DNA of 64,000 nt from Clostridia bacterium. Lineage in GTDB: Bacteria > Bacillota > Clostridia > Oscillospirales > SIG627. Positions within the stretch are counted from its first letter, which is position 1. Each line of letters begins with the position of its first letter. Shown one piece after another: positions 43,912 through 53,471 of the stretch. Both the position numbers and the translations under genes were made by a program. The stretch is taken from assembly GCA_017520825.1 (NCBI GenBank), contig JAFXEX010000010.1, positions 38,302-102,301 of the forward strand. Reading direction: 5' to 3'. The notes beneath the pieces are model-generated. The model was not told the origin of the DNA and made no database searches. It saw only the letters and a program-made list of their open reading frames with translations.

Positions 43912-44654
43912 TTAGCATCAAAACACAGAAAGATATCGAACAAATGCGTAAGGCTTGCAGAATTACTGCAGGCGCGTTGAAGATGGCAGGTGAAGCAATA
44001 AGGCCCGGTATGACCACGGCTGAGCTTGACCGTAAAATCAGAAGCTTTATTGAACAGAACGGAGCAAAGCCCTCCTTCCTTAATTACAACGGATTTCCTG
44101 CATCGGCTTGTATAAGTGTAAACGAAGAAGTGATACACGGAATTCCCGGAAACAGAGTTTTGCTTGAGGGCGACATAGTCAAAGTGGACGTTGGGGCGTA
44201 TTACCTCGGCTTCCACGGAGATTGCGCCAACACGTTCCCCGTGGGTGATATCTCTGATGAAGCCGCAAGGCTTATCGAGGTTACCCGACAAAGCTTCTTT
44301 GAGGGCATCAAAAACATTAAGGACGGCTCAAGAGTCGGTGATATCGGCTGGGGCGTACAGAGTTATGTTGAGATGAACGGTTATTCTGTCGTCAGAGACT
44401 ATATCGGTCACGGTGTGGGTGAACACCTTCACGAGGAGCCTGACGTGCCAAATTACGGCAGAGCAGGACGTGGACCGAGACTGTATAAGGGTATGACGGT
44501 TGCAATAGAACCTATGGTATGTCAAGGCGGCTATGAAGTAAAAACTCTTGACAATGACTGGACTGTTGTGACCTGCGACGGAAAGCTTGCCGCGCACTAC
44601 GAAAACACCGTCGTGATTACCGATACAGGCGTTGAGATTCTGACAGAGGCGTAA
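43908..44654 (+). CDS. map: Methionine aminopeptidase, type I
   Basis: Map (248 residues) removes the initiator methionine from nascent proteins. Metal ligands appear in VDVGAYYLGFHGDCANTF (two aspartates), IGHGVGEHLHEEP (His), IEPMV (Glu) and HYENTVVIT (Glu). HGIPGNRVL holds the substrate histidine. Start overlaps adk as ATGA. Confidence 0.96.
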   Translation: MISIKTQKDIEQMRKACRITAGALKMAGEAIRPGMTTAELDRKIRSFIEQNGAKPSFLNYNGFPASACISVNEEVIHGIPGNRVLLEGDIVKVDVGAYYLGFHGDCANTFPVGDISDEAARLIEVTRQSFFEGIKNIKDGSRVGDIGWGVQSYVEMNGYSVVRDYIGHGVGEHLHEEPDVPNYGRAGRGPRLYKGMTVAIEPMVCQGGYEVKTLDNDWTVVTCDGKLAAHYENTVVITDTGVEILTEA

Positions 44655-44656
44655 AT

Positions 44657-44929
44657 ATGAGCCTTGAAGTCGGAGCTCTCGTGGTATCAGCCAACGGCAG
44701 AGATACGGGCACGGTTCTTGCAGTAATAGGCAGGACCGACACACACCTGATACTTGCCAACGGCAGAAAACGCAGAATCGAAAAACCAAAGCTGAAAAAG
44801 ATCAAGCACGTCAAGGAGCTTGACGCTGAGCTTGACGGCGAGACAGTAAGCAAGCTTATAAAAGGTGAGCTTACCAACAAAATGCTTTATAAAGGTATCT
44901 GGCGCAGTCTGAATAATGAAAAAGTTTGA
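44657..44929 (+). CDS. KOW/L14e-like RNA-binding protein
   Basis: A 90-residue basic protein with an N-terminal KOW/SH3-like domain (VGALVVSANGRDTGTVLAVI, then DTHLILANGRKRRIEKPK), like the ribosomal L14e-type proteins encoded between map and infA in many Firmicutes. It probably binds rRNA or the ribosome; its exact role is not established. It starts two bases after map. Confidence 0.85.
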   Translation: MSLEVGALVVSANGRDTGTVLAVIGRTDTHLILANGRKRRIEKPKLKKIKHVKELDAELDGETVSKLIKGELTNKMLYKGIWRSLNNEKV

Positions 44930-44954
44930 AATTTCGACGTAGGAGGGACAAATC

Positions 44955-45170
44955 ATGGCAAAAGAAGACGTAATGGAGTTTGAAGGACTGGTTGTGGAAA
45001 CACTTCCCAACGCGTGCTTCAAGGTAAAGCTTCAGAACGATCTCGTAATCCTTGCTCACATTTCGGGCAAGATGCGAATGAACTATATTAAGATAGTACC
45101 CGGTGACCGTGTGCTGGTAGACATTTCAGTATACGACACCACTAAGGGCAGAATAACAAGACGCTTGTAA
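44955..45170 (+). CDS. infA: Translation initiation factor IF-1
   Basis: IF-1 of 71 residues, OB fold ([49 protein letters not shown]). Blocks the A site during initiation. AGGAGG precedes the ATG. Confidence 0.98.
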   Translation: MAKEDVMEFEGLVVETLPNACFKVKLQNDLVILAHISGKMRMNYIKIVPGDRVLVDISVYDTTKGRITRRL

Positions 45171-45222
45171 TTCTGCAAAACACATATAAACTAAAAATCA
45201 TAACACAATGGAGGTTACTGAT

Positions 45223-45336
45223 ATGAAAGTTAAGCCTTCTGTAAAAAAAATTTGCGAGAAGTGTAAGATTATCAGAAGAAAAGGCGTTGTAATGGTTATA
45301 TGCGAGAATCCCAAGCATAAGCAGAAGCAAGGCTGA
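45223..45336 (+). CDS. rpmJ: 50S ribosomal protein L36
   Basis: A 37-codon gene between infA and rpsM. The protein starts [20 protein letters not shown] and has the zinc ligands CEKC, C and H ([12 protein letters not shown]). GGAGG at 45210-45214 lies 8 bases upstream. Confidence 0.96.
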   Translation: MKVKPSVKKICEKCKIIRRKGVVMVICENPKHKQKQG

Positions 45337-45351
45337 TTGGAGGTGTAATTA

Positions 45352-45720
45352 ATGGCTCGTATAGCAGGCGTAGATATTCCAAATGAAAAGCGTGTCGAGA
45401 TCGGTTTGACATACATTTTCGGTATCGGCAGAACAGCTTCCAACAAAATACTTGAAGCAACGGGTATCAACCCCGACACTCGTGTAAAGGATCTCACAGA
45501 CGACGAACTTGCAAAGCTTCGTGAAGAGATTGAAAATGAGCACGTAGTAGAAGGTGACCTTAGAAGAAAGATTGCTTATGACATCAAAACAATGACAGAC
45601 ATTGGATGCTATAAGGGAATCCGTCACCGCAAGGGTCTCCCCGTAAGAGGTCAGAGAACTAAGACCAACGCAAGAACACGCAAGGGTCCCAAGAAGACTA
45701 TTGCAAATAAGAAGAAGTAA
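45352..45720 (+). CDS. rpsM: 30S ribosomal protein S13
   Basis: S13 of 122 residues ([20 protein letters not shown], the C-terminal [20 protein letters not shown]). Contacts tRNA and bridges to the 50S. GGAGGTG precedes the ATG. Confidence 0.98.
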   Translation: MARIAGVDIPNEKRVEIGLTYIFGIGRTASNKILEATGINPDTRVKDLTDDELAKLREEIENEHVVEGDLRRKIAYDIKTMTDIGCYKGIRHRKGLPVRGQRTKTNARTRKGPKKTIANKKK

Positions 45721-45735
45721 GGAGTGACAAGTTAA

Positions 45736-46137
45736 ATGGCAGCTAAAGTACAGGCTAAAAAGACTGTAAAGAGACGTCGTGAGAGAAAAAACATTGAAAA
45801 GGGCGCGGCACACATCTGCTCCACATACAATAACACAATCGTTACTCTTACAGACGTAGACGGAAATGCTCTTTCATGGGCATCAGCCGGTGAACTCGGA
45901 TTCAAGGGTTCAAAGAAGTCAACTCCCTTCGCAGCTCAGATGGCAGCTGAACAGGCAGCAAGAGCAGCAATGGAGCACGGACTTAAAACAGTTGAAGTTT
46001 TCGTTAAGGGTCCCGGTCAGGGAAGAGAATCTGCAATCAGAGCTCTTCAGACAGCAGGCCTTGACATTACTCTCATTAAAGACGTAACACCTATTCCGCA
46101 CAACGGATGCCGTCCTCCCAAGAGAAGACGCGTATAA
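45736..46137 (+). CDS. rpsK: 30S ribosomal protein S11
   Basis: S11 of 133 residues ([36 protein letters not shown] at the end). Lines the mRNA exit path. AAGGAGTG overlaps the rpsM stop. Confidence 0.98.
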   Translation: MAAKVQAKKTVKRRRERKNIEKGAAHICSTYNNTIVTLTDVDGNALSWASAGELGFKGSKKSTPFAAQMAAEQAARAAMEHGLKTVEVFVKGPGQGRESAIRALQTAGLDITLIKDVTPIPHNGCRPPKRRRV

Positions 46138-46158
46138 TTAAGAAGGAGGTGCAAGGAT

Positions 46159-46788
46159 ATGGCAAAGTATACAGGACCTTCATGCAGACAGTGCCGCAGA
46201 GAAGGCGTTAAAATGTTCCTTAAGGGTGACAGATGTTTTTCCGACAAGTGCGCTATCGTAAGAAGAAGCACAGTTCCCGGACAGCACGGCGCAGCTCGTA
46301 GAGGAATGATGAAAGAATACGGTCTCCAGCTTCGTGAAAAGCAGAAAGCAAAGAGATATTACGGCGTTCTTGAAAAGCAGTTCAGAAACTACTTTACCAA
46401 GGCAGATGCAGCAGAGGGTATGACAGGTGAAAACCTTCTCAAGCTCATCGAAAGAAGACTTGACAACGTAGTTTACAGAATGGGACTCGCTGAAAGCAGA
46501 AGAGACGCAAGACAGCTTGTTCGCCACGGTCACTTTACTCTTAACGGTGGCAAGGCAAACATTCCTTCACAGCTTGTAAAGCTCGGTGACGAGATTGCAG
46601 TTAAGGATACCAGCAAGTCACTTCCCAAATTCAAGTCACTTGTTGAAAATATCGACAATAAGAAGAATCCTCAATGGCTCGACGTTGACAAGCAGAACCT
46701 TGTTGCTAAGGTTGTTGCTCTTCCCGCAAGAGAAGACGTTGACTTCGAAATTCAGGAACACCTTATCGTCGAGTTGTACTCAAAATAA
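46159..46788 (+). CDS. rpsD: 30S ribosomal protein S4
   Basis: S4 of 209 residues with a four-cysteine N-terminal zinc site (C9, C12, C26, C31) and the S4 RNA-binding domain ([20 protein letters not shown]). Primary assembly protein; in Bacillus a separate rpsD represses itself. AAGGAGG precedes the ATG. Confidence 0.98.
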   Translation: MAKYTGPSCRQCRREGVKMFLKGDRCFSDKCAIVRRSTVPGQHGAARRGMMKEYGLQLREKQKAKRYYGVLEKQFRNYFTKADAAEGMTGENLLKLIERRLDNVVYRMGLAESRRDARQLVRHGHFTLNGGKANIPSQLVKLGDEIAVKDTSKSLPKFKSLVENIDNKKNPQWLDVDKQNLVAKVVALPAREDVDFEIQEHLIVELYSK

Positions 46789-46891
46789 GAGATATCATCA
46801 AAAGGCCCGATACTTTTATTTACGCAGTACAACTCAACGTGCAGCGTAATAGAAGGTATAGTTTATTAACTAATTAACGAGGAGGAAAATG

Positions 46892-47845
46892 ATGATAGAA
46901 TTTAAGAGACCGAGCATAGAAACCGTTGAATTAAGTGAAAACGGTTCATATGGTAAATTTGAAATTGAACCCCTTGAAAGAGGTTTTGGTATTACCTTGG
47001 GTAATTCCATCCGTAGAGTGCTTCTCAGCTCTCTTCCGGGTGTTGCTGTAACCTGTGTAAAAATTGATGGTGTTTTACATGAAATCTCAACAGTATCCGG
47101 AGTGAAGGAAGACGTTACCGAAATCATCTTGAACGTCAAGGGCATCACAGCCAAGCTTTTCTGCGACTGTCCCAAGACGGTTGTTATCGAAATGACAGGT
47201 GAGGGTGAAGTAACAGCAGGCGATATAAAAACCGACTCTGATATTGAAATTATCAACCCCGACCACCACATCGCTACTCTCTCAGAGGATGCCAAGTTCT
47301 ATATGGAGCTTACCTTTGACCAGGGCAGAGGATACGTCAGCGCCGATAAAAACAAGCAGAACGGCCCCGGTACCATCGGTATTATATACACCGACTCTAT
47401 CTACACACCAGTGTATAACGCAAATTACACCGTTACACCTGCCCGTGTAGGTAACAGCATCGATTTCGATAAGCTGACATTGGAGGTTCAGACCGATGGC
47501 ACGTTAACGGCAAAGGAAGCAGTTTCAATTGCCGCCAAGATTCTCAACGACCATCTTGAGCTGTTTATCAATCTTTCGGACAACGCAAGTGCGCCCACCG
47601 TTGGAATGGTAGACGGCGAAGAAACCGTCAAGAAAATTCAATTAGAGATGACCATTGAGGAGCTTGACTTGTCAGTTCGTTCATTCAACTGCTTGAAGAG
47701 AGCAGGTATTGATACTGTAGGCGATCTGACCAATCGTACACAAGACGAAATGATTAAGGTGCGTAACCTTGGTAAGAAGTCACTTGAGGAAGTAATCCAG
47801 AAGCTTGAAACTATGGGACTTTCTCTCAAGAAGGAAGACGAATAA
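46892..47845 (+). CDS. rpoA: DNA-directed RNA polymerase subunit alpha
   Basis: Alpha of 317 residues. The N-terminal dimer domain has [20 protein letters not shown] and the C-terminal domain [20 protein letters not shown], which binds UP elements and activators. Two ATG codons stand side by side (46889, 46892); the second gives the family-typical MIEFKRP start and better spacing from GGAGG 46881-46885. The 100-bp gap after rpsD holds a TACGC/GCGTA stem (46821-46848) but no terminator. Confidence 0.97.
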   Translation: MIEFKRPSIETVELSENGSYGKFEIEPLERGFGITLGNSIRRVLLSSLPGVAVTCVKIDGVLHEISTVSGVKEDVTEIILNVKGITAKLFCDCPKTVVIEMTGEGEVTAGDIKTDSDIEIINPDHHIATLSEDAKFYMELTFDQGRGYVSADKNKQNGPGTIGIIYTDSIYTPVYNANYTVTPARVGNSIDFDKLTLEVQTDGTLTAKEAVSIAAKILNDHLELFINLSDNASAPTVGMVDGEETVKKIQLEMTIEELDLSVRSFNCLKRAGIDTVGDLTNRTQDEMIKVRNLGKKSLEEVIQKLETMGLSLKKEDE

Positions 47846-47892
47846 GGACTTACGCATATTGTTTGTAATACTGAGTAAAGGAGGAATACAAA

Positions 47893-48237
47893 ATGCCGGG
47901 AACAAGAAAGTTGGGTCGTACAACCGACCAAAGAATGGCAATGCTCAGAGGCATGACAACATACCTTTTGGAAAATGGGTCAATCGAGACCACTGTAACC
48001 AGAGCAAAGGAAGTAAGAAGCCTTGCTGAAAAAATGATTACACTTGGTAAAACAAATACACTCGCATCAAGAAGACAGGCGCTTGCATTTATCACTAAAG
48101 AGGACGTTGTAACAAAGCTTTTCAACGAAATCGCTCCTGCATATGCAGAGAGAAACGGTGGTTATACAAGAATCCTTCGTAAAGGACCCAGACGCGGTGA
48201 CGCTGCTGAAATGGCAATCATCGAGCTTGTAAAGTAA
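47893..48237 (+). CDS. rplQ: 50S ribosomal protein L17
   Basis: L17 of 114 residues ([40 protein letters not shown]). Last gene of the alpha operon; AAAGGAGG precedes the ATG and a strong terminator follows. Confidence 0.98.
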   Translation: MPGTRKLGRTTDQRMAMLRGMTTYLLENGSIETTVTRAKEVRSLAEKMITLGKTNTLASRRQALAFITKEDVVTKLFNEIAPAYAERNGGYTRILRKGPRRGDAAEMAIIELVK

Positions 48238-48245
48238 TTACAAAA

Positions 48246-48280
48246 AAAGGTTGCGACGAAAGTCGCAGCCTTTGTTTTTT
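48246..48280 (+). terminator. Terminator of the ribosomal operon
   Basis: GGTTGCGAC (48249-48257) pairs with GTCGCAGCC (48262-48270) around GAAA, followed by TTTGTTTTTT. Confidence 0.9.
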
Positions 48281-48318
48281 ATTTAATGAAAAATTGGGCA
48301 AATCTGCTTTGCCGTTTA

Positions 48319-49539
48319 TTACACTCTTTTGAAATGACAGAATTTTTTGTGATCTGTAAAATAAACGGTTGACCCCCACATAGCACTGAAGCGACAGGGA
48401 AGCCCTTCACAGTTAAAGGTCTTTTTCCAATGGTCGTCAGCCGTACTGTGACCGTAGAAGGCAAGCTCCTTGTCGAAGGTCATTTTCGTAACGTAGTGAC
48501 CTATACGGCATTCCGTACCGAAAATATTCACAACACTGTTTTCCTCGTAAATCTCGGCGTTTGGACAAAGTGCTTTAACCTCATCCATAAGGTCGTTATT
48601 GCCAGAGCAGAAAACCAGCCTTGCTCCCGACTTGTTCATCATATCAGTAATAATTTTAATTTTATGAATATACTCACCCTTGATATTGGGACAGTTGCCT
48701 ACCTTTACCTCGTCTGCCATATCACCCGTGTGTATTATCACGTCGGGCTTAACGGCTTCAATCAGCTTTTCATAATATCTGTAAAAATAGGAATTGGTAT
48801 CACCAATATGCAAAACTCTCGGTCCCGACAGTTTCTGATATTCCTCGGGCAAGGAAACGTCTGCCTCATAAGGAGCGCTGATTTTTTCAGCGTACCATTC
48901 TTCCTTTGTCACAAAGTTACTCGTGGTCTTTTCGTAAGGTAAGTGTGAGGTGTCGCAGTAAATAGGCTTAAAGGACAGATTTCCAGGGTCAATGGCACTG
49001 AGCGAGCAATTAAAGAGGGTTGTGGTTTTTTGCGAAGGAATCTCGTAAATGCTCAAAAGCTTTCCTGCGGACGCTCCATGTCCAACGTATAAAAGTGGCG
49101 TGTCGGGGAAAAGTCTTTCAATATTTGACACACCCCTTGAAACACGGAGTAAAACGTCGTCAGAGGTCTCTCCCTTTTCGGGCATCCAGGGGTATTCGAG
49201 AATTGATTCTTCCGAGATATGAGGGAAACGGCTTCTTAACTCCTCATAGCTTAAAGGCTCATACTTTTTTATAAAGCTATCGGATGCAATTATTTCGTGC
49301 ATTGGTCCGTAGGGAAAAATGACAGAGCCCGTTTCCTCAGCAATCAGCTCGGCAGTTTCCAAGGTGCGCAAAAATGGTGAAGAGATAATATGACCGTTAA
49401 ATTTCATCTTCGCCAATCTCTTGCCAAGCATCTTCGCCTGCTCACGACCAAGCTGGGATAAGGGCATATCTCCCGTGGTGTATAAATGACTTTCATCGTG
49501 TGACACTACCTGACCGTGTCTGGTTATATAACGTAACAT
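48319..49539 (-). CDS. Histidine phosphatase fused to a calcineurin-like metallophosphoesterase
   Basis: The 406-residue protein has two phosphatase domains. Residues 1-200 form a histidine phosphatase with RHG (H8), R59, E82 and H154 (VGHGAS). Residues 240-406 resemble a small YfcE-type metallophosphoesterase with HIGDTN (D247), TGDMAD (D273), GNND and YGHSTADDH (H364). In the second domain the usual D-x-H reads DTN and the usual GNH/GNC reads GNN, so metal coordination may be unusual. I know these domains mainly as separate proteins. The substrate may be a phosphorylated protein, nucleotide or diester. AAAAGGAGA precedes ATG 49539; the gene is monocistronic. Confidence 0.85.
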   Translation of the reverse strand: MLRYITRHGQVVSHDESHLYTTGDMPLSQLGREQAKMLGKRLAKMKFNGHIISSPFLRTLETAELIAEETGSVIFPYGPMHEIIASDSFIKKYEPLSYEELRSRFPHISEESILEYPWMPEKGETSDDVLLRVSRGVSNIERLFPDTPLLYVGHGASAGKLLSIYEIPSQKTTTLFNCSLSAIDPGNLSFKPIYCDTSHLPYEKTTSNFVTKEEWYAEKISAPYEADVSLPEEYQKLSGPRVLHIGDTNSYFYRYYEKLIEAVKPDVIIHTGDMADEVKVGNCPNIKGEYIHKIKIITDMMNKSGARLVFCSGNNDLMDEVKALCPNAEIYEENSVVNIFGTECRIGHYVTKMTFDKELAFYGHSTADDHWKKTFNCEGLPCRFSAMWGSTVYFTDHKKFCHFKRV

Positions 49540-49567
49540 TTTCCGTCTCCTTTTACATTATTGATTT

Positions 49568-49596
49568 ATTTTATCATAGACCTAATATTTTTGCAA
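49568..49596 (-). promoter_or_regulatory. Promoter of the phosphatase fusion gene
   Basis: On the minus strand TTGCAA (49596-49591), 17 bp, TAAAAT (49573-49568), 29 bp before the ATG. Confidence 0.6.
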
Positions 49597-49628
49597 TACC
49601 AAAACTAAAACTATTTGATTGAAATCCA

Positions 49629-49656
49629 TTGACTATATTTTTAAATGTGGTAAAAT
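49629..49656 (+). promoter_or_regulatory. Promoter of the ABC exporter/TipAS-like operon
   Basis: TTGACT (49629-49634), 16-bp spacer, TAAAAT (49651-49656), 30 bp before the GTG start. Confidence 0.6.
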
Positions 49657-49685
49657 ATAGGCAGATATATCTTAAGGAGTAAACT

Positions 49686-51410
49686 GTGAAAAGACTTATA
49701 AAATATATGTCAGCCTACAAAAAAGAGGCGTTTTTAGGGCCGATTTTCAAGCTTCTTGAAGCGTTGCTTGAGCTTTTTGTACCGTTGGTCATAGCAGAAA
49801 TTATCGACAAGGGAATAGGGGCAGGCGAGGACGGAAAAAGCACGGTCATCAGGCTTATGCTCCTGCTTGTTTTACTCGGACTTGTGGGTCTGGGCTTTTC
49901 GGTAACGGCACAGTTTTTTGCCGCAAAGGCGTCGGTGGGCTTCGTTACACGCATCCGAACATCACTCTTTGCGCATATACAAAAATTATCGTATACACAG
50001 CTTGATAAATCGGGCACGGCAACTCTGGTTACCAGAATGACGAGCGATATGAATCAGGTGCAGACTGGCGTAAATTTAGCCCTTCGTCTCCTTCTCCGTT
50101 CACCCTTCGTGGTTTTCGGCGCAATGATAATGGCGTTTACCATAGACGCTAAAATATCACTTATTTTCCTTGCCACTATCCTTATTCTTTCGGTGGTAGT
50201 TTTCGGCGTAATGCTCGTAACCATGCCCTTGCATAAGAAGGTGCAGACAAGCCTTGATTCTCTTACTCACGCCACAAAGGAAAATCTTGGTGGCGCAAGA
50301 GTTATCAGGGCATTTTGCAAGGAGGAGGACGAGGTATCATCCTTCAGACAAAAGAATGACAGCTACGCTACGGGCGAGCGCTTTGCAGGCAGGATTTCTG
50401 CCCTTACCAACCCCGTTACCTTTATCGTAGTCAACGTAGCCGTAACGGTGCTTATCTGGAACGGCTCAATCCGTGTAAACTTCGGCACGCTTTCTCAGGG
50501 TGACGTTGTGGCGCTCTACAACTATATGTCACAAATTCTCGTCGAGCTGATAAAGCTTGCAAACCTTATCGTCACTATTTCCAAGTCACTTGCCTGCGCC
50601 TCGCGCATCGGTGACGTGCTTGACGTTCCCACAAGCTCCCAGGGTGGTGAGGAATACCTTGGTGACGGCTCGGTTACCTTTGATAATGTCTCCCTTACCT
50701 ATGAGGGCGCAGGTGATATGTCCTTAAAGAATATATCCTTCTCGGTAAACCACGGCGATACAGTTGGCGTTATCGGTGGAACGGGTGACGGAAAAACCAC
50801 ACTTGTAAATCTTATTCCAGCCTTTTATTCTGCAACCTCAGGCTCCGTGTCGGTTGGCGGGAAAAGGGTAGAGGAATACGACGAGGCTTCCCTTCGTTCA
50901 CAAATTGGCGTGGTGCCTCAGAAGGCAATGCTGTTCAGTGGCACAATAAGAGAAAATATGCGTTGGGGCAACGAAAATGCCACCGACGAGGAAATAATGG
51001 AAGCCCTTGAAATTGCGCAGGCTAAGGACTTTGTAACCGAAAAAGAGGGTGTCCTTGATTACTTTATCGAGCAGGGTGGCAAAAACCTTTCGGGTGGTCA
51101 GAGACAGCGTCTCACCATTGCCAGAGCAATAGTGTCAAAGCCACGTATACTTATTCTTGACGACTCCTCGTCAGCCCTTGACTACCTTACCGACCTTAAT
51201 TTGAGAAGGGCTATTGCAGGCATTGATTATTCACCCACAGTATTTATCGTTTCACAGCGAGCCTCCTCCGTTATGAACGCCGACAGTATTATCGTCCTTG
51301 ACGACGGAGAAATGGTGGGCTACGGAAAGCATAGCGACCTCTTGAATACCTGCCCCGTATACCGTGAGATATACGAAACTCAATTCACTGGAGAGGAGGC
51401 AAGGCAATGA
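49686..51410 (+). CDS. ABC exporter half, non-canonical ATPase site
   Basis: This 574-residue half-exporter has six membrane helices followed by an ATPase domain: Walker A GGTGDGKTTLVNL and signature LSGGQRQRLTIARA. Walker B is ILILDDSSSALD, so the catalytic glutamate is an aspartate, and the H-loop histidine region reads FIVSQRAS (H to Q). These are marks of the degenerate site of heterodimeric multidrug exporters (BmrC/BmrD, TM287/288 type). Start is GTG 49686 with AAGGAG upstream. It overlaps the partner gene by four bases. Confidence 0.9.
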   Translation: MKRLIKYMSAYKKEAFLGPIFKLLEALLELFVPLVIAEIIDKGIGAGEDGKSTVIRLMLLLVLLGLVGLGFSVTAQFFAAKASVGFVTRIRTSLFAHIQKLSYTQLDKSGTATLVTRMTSDMNQVQTGVNLALRLLLRSPFVVFGAMIMAFTIDAKISLIFLATILILSVVVFGVMLVTMPLHKKVQTSLDSLTHATKENLGGARVIRAFCKEEDEVSSFRQKNDSYATGERFAGRISALTNPVTFIVVNVAVTVLIWNGSIRVNFGTLSQGDVVALYNYMSQILVELIKLANLIVTISKSLACASRIGDVLDVPTSSQGGEEYLGDGSVTFDNVSLTYEGAGDMSLKNISFSVNHGDTVGVIGGTGDGKTTLVNLIPAFYSATSGSVSVGGKRVEEYDEASLRSQIGVVPQKAMLFSGTIRENMRWGNENATDEEIMEALEIAQAKDFVTEKEGVLDYFIEQGGKNLSGGQRQRLTIARAIVSKPRILILDDSSSALDYLTDLNLRRAIAGIDYSPTVFIVSQRASSVMNADSIIVLDDGEMVGYGKHSDLLNTCPVYREIYETQFTGEEARQ

Positions 51411-53137
51411 AAAATAAAAGCACCTTAAAAACAGTCCTTTCCTACGTTTCAAGACACAGAATGCTTTTGTGCCTCCTTATTCTTTTCTCCGTGGCGTTCA
51501 GCCTTTTGTCCCTTTATATTCCAATTCTCATCGGTGACGCCATCGACCTTGCCGTAGATAAGGGAGAGGTTGATTTTGACGGAATTTTGTCCATTATCAT
51601 CAGGGCAGTAGCCGTTACTCTGCTGACTGCGCTTTTCCAATGGCTTGTGAGCATTATAGGAAACAGTATCACCTTTTCGGTAGTCCGTGACATTCGTCAG
51701 GAGGCCTTTGAAAAGCTTGTTAAGCTTCCCTTGTCCTATATTGACTCCCACCGTCACGGTGAGGTTGTCAGCCGTGTTATTACGGATGCAGGGCAGTTTG
51801 CCGACGGTCTCATAATGGGCTTCACACAGCTTTTCACGGGCGTTGTAACCATTCTTGGAACAATCGTCTTTATGGTGAGCATAAATTACAAAATAGCGCT
51901 TATCGTGGTGCTTCTCACACCACTGTCACTTTTCGTTGCCTCCTTTATCGCAAGGAACACCTACAATATGTTCAAAAAGCAGAGCGAAACGAGAGGGGAA
52001 ATGACTGGTGTCATTGACGAAATGATAGGTGGTCAAAAGGTTGTCAGAGCCTTCGGCTACGAGGCCAAGGCACAGGCAAAATTCGATGACGTAAACTCTC
52101 GCCTTGAAAAGCACACCTTAAAAGCAATTTTCTTTTCATCACTTACCAATCCATGCACGCGCTTCGTCAATAGCGTGGTGTACGCCTTCGTGGGTGGTTT
52201 TGGAGCATTTGCCGTAATCGGATCAACCATGACGGTTGGTGGACTTTCCTGCTTTTTGAGCTATGCAGGACAGTACACAAAGCCCTTCAACGAAATATCG
52301 GGCGTAGTTACCGAGCTTCAGAACTCACTTGCTTGCGCTGCCCGTGTATTTGAGTTTATAAATACCCCCGAGGTTGAGGATAAGGGGATAGAGCTTCTTG
52401 ACTTTCCCAAGGGCGACGTGGAATTCAAGGACGTTTCCTTCTCCTACAGTAAGGACGTCAGCCTTATCGAAGGCTTCAATCTTCAGGTTAAATCGGGACA
52501 GAGAGTTGCTATCGTCGGCCCTACGGGCTGTGGAAAAACCACTCTCATCAACCTTATAATGCGCTTTTACGACGTTGACGGTGGTGTTATAACGGTGGAC
52601 GGCATTGATACAACACATCTGTCACGCAAGAGCCTTCGTTCAAACTTCGGTATGGTTTTGCAGGATACCTGGATAAAGAAGGGAACCGTTGCCGAGAACA
52701 TCGCAATGGGCAAGCCCGACGCTACCAGGGAGGAAATAATTGCCACGGCAAAAGCCTCTCACGCACACAATTTCATAAAGAAGCTCCCCAAGGGCTACGA
52801 CACGGTAATTTCCGAAGCCGAGGGTGGACTTTCTCAGGGGCAGAGACAGCTTCTTTGTATTTGCCGTGTAATGCTGGCACTCCCACCTATGCTTATTCTC
52901 GACGAGGCAACCTCGTCTATCGACACCCGTACCGAGAAAAAGATTCAGGACGCCTTTGCAAAGCTTATGCAGGGTAAAACAAGCTTTATCGTGGCGCATA
53001 GACTTTCCACCGTCAGAGAAGCAGACGTAATTCTGGTAATGCGTGACGGCAAGATAATAGAATGTGGAAGCCATGGAGAGCTACTTGCTAAAAATGGCTT
53101 TTATACCCAGCTTTACAATAGCCAGAGCGCAGTCTGA
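51407..53137 (+). CDS. ABC exporter half, canonical ATPase residues
   Basis: The 576-residue partner has Walker A GPTGCGKTTLINL, signature LSQGQRQLLCICRV, Walker B MLILDEATSSID with the catalytic glutamate, and an intact H-loop FIVAHRLS. Together with the previous protein it should form a heterodimeric exporter for drugs, peptides or lipids; the substrate is not readable. The start overlaps the upstream stop as ATGA, and the TipAS-like gene follows after 12 bp. Confidence 0.9.
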   Translation: MKNKSTLKTVLSYVSRHRMLLCLLILFSVAFSLLSLYIPILIGDAIDLAVDKGEVDFDGILSIIIRAVAVTLLTALFQWLVSIIGNSITFSVVRDIRQEAFEKLVKLPLSYIDSHRHGEVVSRVITDAGQFADGLIMGFTQLFTGVVTILGTIVFMVSINYKIALIVVLLTPLSLFVASFIARNTYNMFKKQSETRGEMTGVIDEMIGGQKVVRAFGYEAKAQAKFDDVNSRLEKHTLKAIFFSSLTNPCTRFVNSVVYAFVGGFGAFAVIGSTMTVGGLSCFLSYAGQYTKPFNEISGVVTELQNSLACAARVFEFINTPEVEDKGIELLDFPKGDVEFKDVSFSYSKDVSLIEGFNLQVKSGQRVAIVGPTGCGKTTLINLIMRFYDVDGGVITVDGIDTTHLSRKSLRSNFGMVLQDTWIKKGTVAENIAMGKPDATREEIIATAKASHAHNFIKKLPKGYDTVISEAEGGLSQGQRQLLCICRVMLALPPMLILDEATSSIDTRTEKKIQDAFAKLMQGKTSFIVAHRLSTVREADVILVMRDGKIIECGSHGELLAKNGFYTQLYNSQSAV

Positions 53138-53149
53138 AAGGAGCAGTAA

Positions 53150-53431
53150 ATGGATAATCACGGATACGACGACCGACTTGCAGAGCTTATCTACAGGTTT
53201 GCCGAATATAAGGACACAAAGCCCTTCGACGACCCCGACACGATGAAGCTGGTAGCCAAATATCAACGCTTTATGAATAAGAATTACTACGACAACGGAC
53301 TGACCGACGAGCTTTTTGAGGCAATCGGTAAAATGTACGCAGGTGGCGATTTCGCACCCAAGATAGACGTTTTCGGCAAAGGCACTGCCGAGTATATGAG
53401 CAAGGCAATTGTTGTCTATTGCAGTAAATAG
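53150..53431 (+). CDS. Small TipAS-like domain protein
   Basis: This 93-residue protein resembles the C-terminal half of the TipAS antibiotic-recognition domain: a helix-rich stretch, then FMNKNYYDNGLTDELFEAIG, KMYAGGDFAPKIDVFGKGTA and EYMSKAIVVYC, which parallel the TipAS pattern of aromatic, MY-x-DxRF-like and pGla-x-fl-x-eAI motifs. TipAS binds thiopeptides and other drugs, usually fused to a MerR regulator; here no DNA-binding domain is attached. AAAGGAG precedes the ATG. Cotranscription with a multidrug-type exporter suggests ligand binding linked to export, which is inference. Confidence 0.65.
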   Translation: MDNHGYDDRLAELIYRFAEYKDTKPFDDPDTMKLVAKYQRFMNKNYYDNGLTDELFEAIGKMYAGGDFAPKIDVFGKGTAEYMSKAIVVYCSK

Positions 53432-53432
53432 T

Positions 53433-53463
53433 AAAAACCCATCGGTTTTCCCGATGGGTTTTT
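53433..53463. terminator. Bidirectional terminator
   Basis: AAAAACCCATCGG pairs with CCGATGGGTTTTT around TTTTC (53433-53463). It separates the ABC/TipAS-like operon from the convergent birA gene. Confidence 0.9.
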
Positions 53464-53471
53464 ACTATAAT

